64,000 nucleotides of DNA from Noviherbaspirillum humi (GTDB lineage: Bacteria > Pseudomonadota > Gammaproteobacteria > Burkholderiales > Burkholderiaceae_D), in NCBI RefSeq assembly GCF_900188095.1, contig NZ_FZOT01000009.1:62001-126000 (forward strand), read 5' to 3'. Positions 9,162-16,915 of this stretch are shown here, piece after piece (position 1 is the first letter of the stretch; each line of letters opens with the position of its first letter). A model generated the notes under the pieces. The model was not told the DNA's origin, searched no databases, and was given only the letters and a program-made list of their open reading frames with translations. The position numbers and the translations under genes were made by a program.

Positions 9162-10115
9162 TTATCCCGGCTTTTGCGATTGACGTCTGGACGCGGGTGG
9201 CTCGGGCCAGCGCGCATCGTCCTTGAACAGGTCGGCGACGAGGCGGCGCAGCCATTGATGGCGCGCGTCGTCATGGTAGCGGCGGTGCCAATGCTGCTTC
9301 AGGTCGAAACCGGGGATCTTCAGCGGCGGCTGCACCAGGCGGATATTGGCAAAGCTGGCGAAGGAGGTGCCCACCGCCATCGGCACCGTGACCAGCAGGT
9401 CGGAGCTGGCGACGATGAAGGGAATCGACATGAAGTGCGGCGTGGACAGCACCACCCGGCGCCGGATGTTCTTGCGCTCCAGCAGGCGGTCGAACACTTC
9501 CTGGCTGCGGCCCTCGGCGCGCACCACCGCGTGGCCGAGCTGGAGGAATTGCGCCAGGGTCAGCCGATCGCCGCGCAGCGGATGGTCCGCCCGAAGCAGG
9601 CAGATGAAGTTGTGCGAGAACAGCCGCTGCTGGAAGAAGTTGTTCTTCTTCAGGTCCGGGAAATAGCCGACGGCGAGATCCAGCCGTCCCGACTCCAGCG
9701 CGGCGCCGACCTCGCTGGCCGGCAGCGTGACCGAGGCGATGGAGGCATGCGGCGCCAGTTCCTGGACCCGCTGCAGCAGCTTGGGCAGGAACACCATCTC
9801 GCCGATGTCGGACAGCGCGATGGTGAATTCGGTGGTGCTGGTCTCCGGATTGAATGCCTTCTGCTGCAGCACTTCTTCCTTCACCCGCTGCGTGACCTGG
9901 CGCGCGAGTTCGATGACCCCCACCGCCTTGGGCGTGGGCGCCATGCCGCCCGGCGTGCGCACGAAGAGTTCATCGCCGAGGCGCCGCCGCAGCTTGCCGA
10001 GCGCGAGGCTCACTGCCGGCTGGCTGAGCTCGAGGCGCTGCGCCGCCCGGCTGACGCTTTTTTCCTCGGCGATGGCCAGCGCCACCGTCAGCAGGTTGAG
10101 ATCGAATTTTTCCAT
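9162..10115 (-). CDS. LysR-family transcriptional regulator
   Basis: A 317-residue LysR-type regulator. The winged helix-turn-helix lies at about residues 5-65 (S-V-S-R-A-A-Q-R-L-E-L-S-Q-P-A-V-S), followed by an inducer-binding domain. The start at 10115 places the helix-turn-helix at the usual distance from the N-terminus; the open frame extends 47 codons upstream but that extension lies in the divergent promoter region. It is divergent from the binding protein at 10247 and upstream of the Old Yellow Enzyme gene, so it probably controls one or both. The inducer is unknown. Confidence 0.88.
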   Translation of the reverse strand: MEKFDLNLLTVALAIAEEKSVSRAAQRLELSQPAVSLALGKLRRRLGDELFVRTPGGMAPTPKAVGVIELARQVTQRVKEEVLQQKAFNPETSTTEFTIALSDIGEMVFLPKLLQRVQELAPHASIASVTLPASEVGAALESGRLDLAVGYFPDLKKNNFFQQRLFSHNFICLLRADHPLRGDRLTLAQFLQLGHAVVRAEGRSQEVFDRLLERKNIRRRVVLSTPHFMSIPFIVASSDLLVTVPMAVGTSFASFANIRLVQPPLKIPGFDLKQHWHRRYHDDARHQWLRRLVADLFKDDARWPEPPASRRQSQKPG

Positions 10116-10246
10116 TGTATTTGCCCAACTAATACAGGTTATAAGCCGGATTTGCTGAAAATATACCGGTTTTTCACTACCATTGTTTTGCCACCCAAGG
10201 CCTTCAGGCCGCCGATAACGACATATCCAACCAGGAGACAAGCGAC
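10116..10246. promoter_or_regulatory. Divergent promoter region, LysR regulator / binding protein
   Basis: The 131 bases between the two divergent genes are AT-rich, with a stretch around 10155-10180 that includes ATATACCGG followed by a T run. An AGGAG ribosome site precedes the rightward ATG. This arrangement is the classic LysR autoregulation layout, but no exact T-N11-A operator was confirmed. Confidence 0.4.
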
Positions 10247-11422
10247 ATGCAAGCATTCAAGGCCGCCCTGCTCACCGCCAGCCTGGCGCTGGCCGGCATT
10301 CTTCCCGCCGCACAGGCGCAAAGCCAGACGATACGCATCGGCGTGATCACGTCCCTGTCGGGCCCGGCCGCCGAGAGCGGCGCCCAGATGAAGGCCGGCA
10401 TCGAGACCTATCTGCGCACCCACGGCGACACCGTGGCCGGCAGGAAAATCGAGATGATCTACAAGGACGATACCGGCGCCCAGCCGGACGTCGCCAAGCG
10501 CCTGGCCACCGAACTGCTCTCGCGCGACAAGGTGGATGTGCTGGCCGGCTTCGTCTTCACGCCCAATGCCATGGCAGCGGCCGGCGTCGCCGACCAGGCG
10601 AAGAAGCCGATGGTGATCATGAACGCGGCCGCCTCCGGCATCACCAGCCGCTCGCCGGCGGTCACCCGGGTGTCCTATACCATCGCCCAGTCGGTGGTGC
10701 CGCTGGCCGAATGGGCTTACAAGACCGGTTCGCGCCGCGTCTTCACCGTGGTCTCGGACTACGCGCCGGGCCTGGAAGCAGAGACCTGGTTCAACAAGAC
10801 CTTCACCGCCGCCGGCGGCCAGATCGTGGGCTCGGTGCGCATGCCGCTGGCCACCACCGACTACAGCGCCTTCGTGCAGCGCATCAAGGATGAGAAGCCC
10901 GATGCCGTGCATGTCTTCCTGCCGAACGGCCAGCCGATGGTGTCCTTCACCAAGGCGTATCGCGACAAGGGACTCGACAAGGCCGGCATCCGCTTCCTCG
11001 GCGGCGAAGGCTGGGGCGACGAGGATGTGCTCTCGGCCGGCGGCGATACCCTGGTCGGCATCTACTCCGCCGGCTTCTATTCCTTCACCCGCCCCGGCGC
11101 GGAAAACGCGAAGTTCGTCGATGCCTTCAGCCAGACGGTGGGCGGCAAGTTCAAGCCCAGCTTCCTCGCCGCCGCCTCCTACGACGGCATGGCGCTGATC
11201 GCCCGGACCCTGGAGAAGACCAAGGGCAATGCCGATGTCGGGCCCTTCATGGATGCGCTCAAGGGCTACACCGCCCCCAGCCCGCGCGGCAGCGTCAGCA
11301 TCGACCCCGGCACCCGCGACATCGTGCAGACCATCTACATCCGTCGCATCGACAAGGCAGGCGGCAAGCTGGTCGCCACCGAGATCGACAAGTACGACGG
11401 CGTGAAAGACCCGGCGAAGTAA
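10247..11422 (+). CDS. ABC-transporter periplasmic binding protein (LivK/Peripla_BP_6 type)
   Basis: A 391-residue secreted ligand-binding protein of the branched-chain amino acid / amide / aromatic acid group. The first 24 residues are a signal peptide ending A-Q-A-Q-S. The mature protein begins T-I-R-I-G-V-I-T-S-L-S-G-P-A and holds the typical first-lobe segment D-D-T-G-A-Q-P-D. No permease or ATPase genes follow, so it must borrow a transporter or act as a sensory component. It lies upstream of the Rieske oxygenase on the same strand with a 90-base gap, suggesting it captures the oxygenase substrate or a related aromatic acid, by inference. Confidence 0.88.
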   Translation: MQAFKAALLTASLALAGILPAAQAQSQTIRIGVITSLSGPAAESGAQMKAGIETYLRTHGDTVAGRKIEMIYKDDTGAQPDVAKRLATELLSRDKVDVLAGFVFTPNAMAAAGVADQAKKPMVIMNAAASGITSRSPAVTRVSYTIAQSVVPLAEWAYKTGSRRVFTVVSDYAPGLEAETWFNKTFTAAGGQIVGSVRMPLATTDYSAFVQRIKDEKPDAVHVFLPNGQPMVSFTKAYRDKGLDKAGIRFLGGEGWGDEDVLSAGGDTLVGIYSAGFYSFTRPGAENAKFVDAFSQTVGGKFKPSFLAAASYDGMALIARTLEKTKGNADVGPFMDALKGYTAPSPRGSVSIDPGTRDIVQTIYIRRIDKAGGKLVATEIDKYDGVKDPAK

Positions 11423-11512
11423 GCCGCGGCAGATTTTTCGTCGGTTCACCCGGTTCTCATGCAGGCGGCACTCGACAGCCTGCATTCCCCCTGCTCGTCC
11501 ATAGGAGATGAC

Positions 11513-12586
11513 ATGAACGCCCCCCTCGAATCCAGGCAGATTCCCATCGCGGTCGAAAAGAAATCCTCCTTCCCCCTCGACCAATGGTATGTCGCCGCCA
11601 TGGCGCGCGAGCTGACGGACAAGCCTGTCGCCCGCACCCTGCTGAATCATCCGGTGGTGCTGTTCCGCACCGGCGACGGCCGGGCGGCGGCGCTGGAAGA
11701 CCGCTGCTGCCACCGTTCCCTGCCGCTGTCATGCGGCAGCGTCGAAGGCGGCGGGCTGCGCTGCGGCTATCACGGCATGCTTTACTCGCCGAACGGCAGC
11801 TGCATCGAAATCCCCGGCCAGGAAAAGATTCCCGCCAAGGCCAGGGTGAAGTCCTACGCCGTGCGCGAGAAGGACCAGATCATCTGGATCTGGATGCCGA
11901 AACAGGAAGGCACCGCGCCGACCAGCGAGCCGCCCGATTACCCGCACCACGACGACCCGAAATACAAGTATGGCTTCGGCGTCTATCACTATGACGCCCC
12001 CTACCAGCTCATCCACGACAACCTGCTCGACCTCAGCCACCTGGGCTATGTGCACCTGAAGACCATCGGCGGCAACGCACGGCTGCACATGACCGCCAAG
12101 ACGGTCGTCAGCAGCGACGAGCGCTCGGTCAAGGTAGTGCGCCTGATGCCCGGAAGCACGCCGCCGCCGACCTACAGGGCCGCCTATCCCTTCGGCGACG
12201 CCTGCGACCGCTGGCAGGAGATCGAATTCCACATCAGCCATCTCGCCATCTGGACCGGAGCGGTGGAACCGGGCAAGGATGCGATCGACGACCCGAACCG
12301 CGGCGGCTTCCACATGCGCGGCTTCCACGGCATCACGCCGGAGACGGAAAGCAGCGCTCATTATTTCTGGAGCATGGCAAGCAACCGGCATCCCGACATG
12401 CCCGAGACCATCGATACCGTCGTCGAACAGACCAAGTTCACCTTCGACGAGGACCGCCTCGTGATCGAGGCGCAGTACCGGAACATGCAGCGCTTCAACG
12501 GACAATCGGACTGGACCGACATTCATGTGGACGCGGGGCCGAATCGCGCCCGCCGCATCGTTGCGAAGCTGGTTGAGAATAGCTGA
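11513..12586 (+). CDS. Rieske non-heme iron aromatic-ring oxygenase alpha subunit (VanA-like)
   Basis: A 357-residue Rieske oxygenase of the vanillate O-demethylase / phthalate dioxygenase group. The [2Fe-2S] ligands are Cys65, His67, Cys84 and His87 in the C-x-H...C-x-x-H pattern. The mononuclear iron site lies in D-N-L-L-D-L-S-H-L-G-Y-V-H. The start at 11513 follows an AGGAG site; an ATG 18 codons upstream has no such site. No reductase partner gene is adjacent, so electrons must come from elsewhere. It probably demethylates or hydroxylates an aromatic acid in the cytoplasm; the substrate cannot be read from sequence. Confidence 0.88.
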   Translation: MNAPLESRQIPIAVEKKSSFPLDQWYVAAMARELTDKPVARTLLNHPVVLFRTGDGRAAALEDRCCHRSLPLSCGSVEGGGLRCGYHGMLYSPNGSCIEIPGQEKIPAKARVKSYAVREKDQIIWIWMPKQEGTAPTSEPPDYPHHDDPKYKYGFGVYHYDAPYQLIHDNLLDLSHLGYVHLKTIGGNARLHMTAKTVVSSDERSVKVVRLMPGSTPPPTYRAAYPFGDACDRWQEIEFHISHLAIWTGAVEPGKDAIDDPNRGGFHMRGFHGITPETESSAHYFWSMASNRHPDMPETIDTVVEQTKFTFDEDRLVIEAQYRNMQRFNGQSDWTDIHVDAGPNRARRIVAKLVENS

Positions 12587-12625
12587 GCGCTGCGACTTTA
12601 CCCGCGCCAGCGGGCAAGGGACCGG

Positions 12626-13414
12626 TCAGATATAAGACTTGATGGCCGCGACGGTCTCTTCCGGCGCGCTCAGGTTGGGGCAGTGGCCGGTCGCCTTGAG
12701 CTGAACGAAACTGCTGCCGCGCAGATGGCGATGCATGTACTTGCCGACTTCAATCGGTGCTATCACATCGTCGGAGCACTGCATCACCAGGGCCGGCACG
12801 GTGCACTTGTCCAGATCGGCCCGGTTATCCGAAAGGAAGGTCACGGCGGCGAATTGCTTGGCGATCTTCGGATCGGTGCGACAGAAGCTGCTGGTAAGCT
12901 CCTGCCCCAGCTCCGGCCGGTCAGGATTGCCCATGATGGCGGGCGCCATGGCCTGGGACCAGCCGAGGTAGTTATCCTCGAGGAAATCGAGCAGGCTGTT
13001 GATGTCGGAGCGCTCGAAGCCGCCGAAATAATCGCCATCGTTGATGTAGCAGGGGGAAGGGCCGACGAGCACCAGTTTGCTGAACAATTCCGGCATCTTG
13101 TTCGCGGCCAGAACGCCGATCATCGCCGACACCGAATGACCGACGAACACGGCCTGCTGCTTTCCCAGTCGGCGCAAGATGGCGATCACATCATCCGCAT
13201 AGCGCGAGAGGCTGGTGTACTCGCTCGGATCGAAGGCGGAAAGGTCCGAATCGCCTGCGCCGATGTGATCGAACAGCACCACCTGATGCGTGCGCTCGAA
13301 GGCAGGCGCAACGTGTCGCCACATGTTCTGATCGCAGCCAAAGCCGTGAGCGAACATGATGACGGCATCTCCATTTCCCCGGATGTGCACGTTGTGCTTT
13401 TTGATAACTGGCAT
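12626..13414 (-). CDS. RsbQ-like alpha/beta hydrolase
   Basis: A 262-residue alpha/beta hydrolase close to RsbQ, the Bacillus partner of the PAS-phosphatase RsbP in energy-stress signalling. Its relatives also make or bind small hydrophobic signals. The nucleophile elbow is G-H-S-V-S with Ser94, followed by an S-D-D-V-I-A-P acid and a G-H-C-P-N-L-S-A-P histidine. The start at 13414 matches the family N-terminus; the frame stays open 73 codons further but that part is not family-like. No RsbP-type PAS phosphatase is adjacent. The gene is convergent with the Rieske gene, only 39 bases apart, and faces away from the chemoreceptor. Confidence 0.85.
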   Translation of the reverse strand: MPVIKKHNVHIRGNGDAVIMFAHGFGCDQNMWRHVAPAFERTHQVVLFDHIGAGDSDLSAFDPSEYTSLSRYADDVIAILRRLGKQQAVFVGHSVSAMIGVLAANKMPELFSKLVLVGPSPCYINDGDYFGGFERSDINSLLDFLEDNYLGWSQAMAPAIMGNPDRPELGQELTSSFCRTDPKIAKQFAAVTFLSDNRADLDKCTVPALVMQCSDDVIAPIEVGKYMHRHLRGSSFVQLKATGHCPNLSAPEETVAAIKSYI

Positions 13415-14236
13415 AGTGTCTAGGCAAGGTTGACTGAGTATTCCGGCGTCCGGCCGGCGCGGCTCGAGCGAAGTTCCTGGCGGACCTTCCATCCTGACTG
13501 GATTGTCTTGTCCGGCCGCCGATTTGTGTATCGGGCTTACACGGAATTCGCGTAGGGATAGCTGCAGCGTCGATGTCGGCGATCCATGACATCCACTTTC
13601 CTCGGTCAATACATGCCGCGCCTTTTCCCTCACTCCTGCTGCGCTTGATGTCTCTCCTCCTCAAACGTGGCTATTTGATTGTTCTTGAATTAATGATACC
13701 GCAGGCTTCGGTTCATTAATCATTCATCCGGCCATTGTCCCGACAAATTTCGCCATGACTGGCGCAAGGCAAGGCATGGATTCGGGCCTTGCATTGATCT
13801 TTTCATCTTTAATTAAAGCTTCGGCAATACGCAGATACAACATCTTTTGTCCAGCCGGCTGAACCTTGTTGTCCATCGACCCGATAGTCAATGAGTTCTA
13901 TAGATCACAGGAAGCGGATGCCAATGAAAGCGCTCACATCAAGAGAGCATGAATGATTTTGTCGAAGACAAATTAAGATAAAGACAGCTTTTTGGTCTCA
14001 CTAAAGAAACGCCTTGCCATAGCAGGTTAAATTCGCGTTTCCGTTCCTTTTTCGATGATGCAAAATAGCCCTCCGGTGCGCCTTCTCTTGCTTGCACGGG
14101 AAGAGCCTGGGCGAATCGCGCAGCCGAGCGGGCCTTTACCGTGCCGCCGCATGACAAAAGAATATCGATGGCCTCAAGCCACAAGGCCGAGGCGTCATCC
14201 ACAAGAGCACGGCGTAAATCGTTACAGAAGGATGGT
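13415..14236. other. AT-rich intergenic region between hydrolase and chemoreceptor
   Basis: About 820 bases without a credible gene. The part from roughly 13660 to 14060 is clearly richer in A and T than the surrounding genome and should hold both divergent promoters. The open frames here lack ribosome sites and protein-like composition. I found no insertion sequence remnant or repeat and no convincing sigma-28 promoter for the chemoreceptor. Confidence 0.5.
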
Positions 14237-15940
14237 ATGGCAGTTTTTTCGAACGTCAAGATCAGCACCCGCCTGGGGGGCGGCTTTTTTCTCGTACTCG
14301 CACTTAGCGGCGGCATCACCGGCATCGGTACCTGGAGCCTGCATCAGGTCGGCGCCAGCACTGAAGAAATGGCGGTATTCAATTACAAGGAACGTCTTGC
14401 GCAGCAGTGGATACGCTCCATCTCGCTGAATGCCGAACGCGCCATCATTGCGGCGAAAAGCACCGATGCCGAACATCGCAAGCAATTGGCCGAGAAGATG
14501 AGCGCCGAGACCGAGAAGATCAACAAGTTCCAGAGCGAACTCACGGGTCTGGTAAAGAGCGAACAGGGCAAGAAGCTCCTTGCCGCCTCCACGGAAAAAA
14601 GGAAGGTCTACATCGAAGCCCGGTCGCAGATATTGAAGATGCATGATGACGGCGCGGACATTGCGAAGATCCGCGCGACGGTCGACGAGAAGCTGGTGCC
14701 GGCGCTCAGGAGCTATATCGAGACGGTGGAAGCAACCCTCGAATATCAGCAGCATTTGGCGGAAGAGGCTCACGTCAAGGTCAAGTCGATCGAGCAGTCC
14801 AGCGTCAACATCGTCCTGCTGATCAGCCTGTTCGCCTTGGGCTTGGGCGCCCTGCTCTCGTGGCTCATTTCTCGCAGCATCCTCGTGCCGCTCAACAAAG
14901 CCGTCTCGGTCGCGCGCACCGTGGCATCGGGCGACCTGACCAGCCGCATCGAGGTGCAGTCGGCCGACGAAACGGGCCAGCTGCTGCAGGCCCTGAAGGA
15001 CATGAACGACAGCCTGACGTCCATCGTGGGCGAGGTGAAGCGCAGCTCGGACACCATCGCCACCGCATCGGTGCAAATCGCGTCCGGCAACCAGGACCTG
15101 TCCTCCCGCACCGAGCAGCAGGCCGCCTCGCTGGAGGAAACCGCTTCTTCCATGGAAGAGCTCACTTCCACCGTCAAGCAGAACGCCGACAATGCGCGCC
15201 AGGCCAATCAGCTGGCCATCTCCGCCTCCGACGTCGCCGTCAAGGGTGGCGAGGTGGTCGGCCAGGTGGTCGATACGATGAGCGCGATCACCGAATCGTC
15301 GCGGAAGATCGTCGACATCATCGACACCATCGATGGCATTGCCTTCCAGACCAACATTCTGGCCCTCAATGCCGCCGTCGAAGCGGCGCGTGCCGGCGAG
15401 CAGGGACGCGGCTTCGCCGTGGTCGCCGCGGAGGTGCGCAGCCTCGCCCAGCGCAGCGCGGCCGCGGCCAAGGAGATCAAGGGCCTGATCGACAACTCGG
15501 TGGAGAAGGTGGACATCGGCAGCAGGCTGGTGGAACAGGCAGGGACGACCATGGACGAGGTGGTGTCGAGCATTCGCCGCGTATCCGACATCGTTGGCGA
15601 GATCGCAGCCGCCAGCCAGGAACAGAGCACCGGCATCGAACAAGTCAATCTCGCCATCGGACAGATGGATCAGGTAACCCAGCAGAACGCCGCCCTGGTG
15701 GAGGAAGCTGCTGCCGCCACCGAGTCGATGCAGGACCAGGTGCGCAGCCTGGCCCGCTCGGTAGGCGCGTTCAATCTGTCCATCGCCGACGCGCCCTCAT
15801 CCTTGCCTGCGCCATCCGCCCCGGCTGCTGCACTGCCGCGCCAATCCGCCCAGCGCGTGGCCCAAAGGCGATCGCTGCCCTCGGCCAAGCCGGCCAAGAT
15901 GACCCTGCCAAACGACGGCGGCGACTGGGAGCAGTTTTAG
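14237..15940 (+). CDS. Methyl-accepting chemotaxis protein
   Basis: A 567-residue transmembrane chemoreceptor. A first membrane segment (about residues 12-33) and a periplasmic four-helix-bundle domain are followed by a second membrane segment (about 190-212), HAMP, and the long signalling coiled coil with the hairpin tip I-D-G-I-A-F-Q-T-N-I-L-A-L-N-A-A-V-E-A-A-R. The C-terminus D-W-E-Q-F fits the W-x-x-F tether used by CheR and CheB in Tsr-type receptors. An AAGGA site precedes the ATG at 14237; the 32-codon open extension upstream is non-coding in character. No chemotaxis operon is adjacent, but two CheB-CheR fusions lie 3-10 kb away. Confidence 0.92.
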   Translation: MAVFSNVKISTRLGGGFFLVLALSGGITGIGTWSLHQVGASTEEMAVFNYKERLAQQWIRSISLNAERAIIAAKSTDAEHRKQLAEKMSAETEKINKFQSELTGLVKSEQGKKLLAASTEKRKVYIEARSQILKMHDDGADIAKIRATVDEKLVPALRSYIETVEATLEYQQHLAEEAHVKVKSIEQSSVNIVLLISLFALGLGALLSWLISRSILVPLNKAVSVARTVASGDLTSRIEVQSADETGQLLQALKDMNDSLTSIVGEVKRSSDTIATASVQIASGNQDLSSRTEQQAASLEETASSMEELTSTVKQNADNARQANQLAISASDVAVKGGEVVGQVVDTMSAITESSRKIVDIIDTIDGIAFQTNILALNAAVEAARAGEQGRGFAVVAAEVRSLAQRSAAAAKEIKGLIDNSVEKVDIGSRLVEQAGTTMDEVVSSIRRVSDIVGEIAAASQEQSTGIEQVNLAIGQMDQVTQQNAALVEEAAAATESMQDQVRSLARSVGAFNLSIADAPSSLPAPSAPAAALPRQSAQRVAQRRSLPSAKPAKMTLPNDGGDWEQF

Positions 15941-15970
15941 TTTCGGCATCACCAGACAAGTTATTTGCCC

Positions 15971-16010
15971 AAAATGCCGCCCGGTCCAGCACCGGGCGGC
16001 ATTTTTATTT
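15971..16010 (+). terminator. Rho-independent terminator of the chemoreceptor gene
   Basis: A perfect inverted repeat, AATGCCGCCCGG and CCGGGCGGCATT, with a seven-base loop is followed by TTTATTT. It sits 30 bases after the chemoreceptor stop codon. Confidence 0.9.
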
Positions 16011-16289
16011 GGGACTCAGTTCGCAATGAGCGCGCATCAAACGCGAGCAAACGCGATCGACCGGGATGGCCATTCCTGGCATCGATCAATGTCTGCCTTG
16101 CAGGGGCAAGCCATTGCCAAAGAGGTTCAGATATCGCGAGCAAAGCCGCGCATGGCGCAACGCACCAAAGCGGGCGTCGCTCTATCAGATCACTGAAGCC
16201 CGCATCGCAAATGATGGCCTGCGGCCGAAACATCGCCACCGAGTCAATCGACGGTGAGCCAGCAATGATTCCCATACACAACATTTCCT

Positions 16290-16316
16290 TTGGACAAAAC
16301 ATATTCCCGGTATAGA
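16290..16316 (+). promoter_or_regulatory. Candidate sigma-70 promoter of the H-NOX operon
   Basis: A TTGGAC box (16290-16295) and a TATAGA box (16311-16316) are separated by 15 bases, about 50 bases before the H-NOX start. The spacing is short; reading the -35 box one base earlier (TTTGGA) gives 16. The stretch 16011-16289 holds nothing else I can name. Confidence 0.35.
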
Positions 16317-16363
16317 ATCAATTCGCCTCGCGCCATCCGCTTCGCGCGCATGATTGGAGACCT

Positions 16364-16915
16364 ATGAAAGGCATCGTATTTAATCTTCTGGAAGAAGCGG
16401 TGAGCTCTGAATACGGCGACGCCGTATGGGACCAATTCCTCGACGAGGCAGGATTGGAGGGAGCGTACACCTCGCTTGGCAGTTACAACGATGCCGAGAT
16501 CTCTGCCATCGTAGAAATCGCGGCCAAAACGCTGCAGATAGCGCCGGAAGATGTGCTGCGCTGGTTCGGGCAACGCGCCATGCCGCTACTGGCGAAACGG
16601 TATCCCGCATTCTTCGCCAATCACACTACCGCCTCCAGCTTTCTGCTGACGCTGAACAGCATCATCCATCCGGAAGTGCGGAAACTCTATCCCGGCGCTA
16701 CCCCGCCGGTTTTCGATTTCGACCAATCGCCCGATGGCAAGCTCGCCATTGGCTATAACTCGGACCGCCGCCTGTGCGCGCTCGCTGAAGGCTTCATGCA
16801 AGGCGCCGCCACGTATTACCAGGAGCGCATCGAGATACAGCAGCCGCAGTGCATGCACCATGGCGAGAAGAAGTGCGTGTTCCACGTCCGGTTCCGTCGT
16901 GACACCCCCGTCTGA
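16364..16915 (+). CDS. H-NOX heme nitric-oxide sensor protein
   Basis: A 183-residue stand-alone H-NOX (HNOB) protein that binds heme and nitric oxide. Canonical residues appear at canonical positions: proximal His102 (I-I-H-P-E), Pro115, and the Y-x-S-x-R heme-propionate motif as Tyr131, Ser133 and Arg135. Position 140, a distal Tyr in oxygen-binding H-NOX proteins, is Leu, which predicts NO selectivity. A GGAG site precedes the ATG. Its 3' end overlaps the start of a GAF-GGDEF-EAL gene, the arrangement known for H-NOX-associated c-di-GMP enzymes in Shewanella and Legionella. NO would thus tune c-di-GMP and surface attachment, by analogy. Confidence 0.93.
   Translation: MKGIVFNLLEEAVSSEYGDAVWDQFLDEAGLEGAYTSLGSYNDAEISAIVEIAAKTLQIAPEDVLRWFGQRAMPLLAKRYPAFFANHTTASSFLLTLNSIIHPEVRKLYPGATPPVFDFDQSPDGKLAIGYNSDRRLCALAEGFMQGAATYYQERIEIQQPQCMHHGEKKCVFHVRFRRDTPV

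Noticed and set aside
13939-14325. Leftward open frame upstream of the chemoreceptor
   Set aside because: It overlaps the chemoreceptor start, has no ribosome site and its composition is not protein-like.
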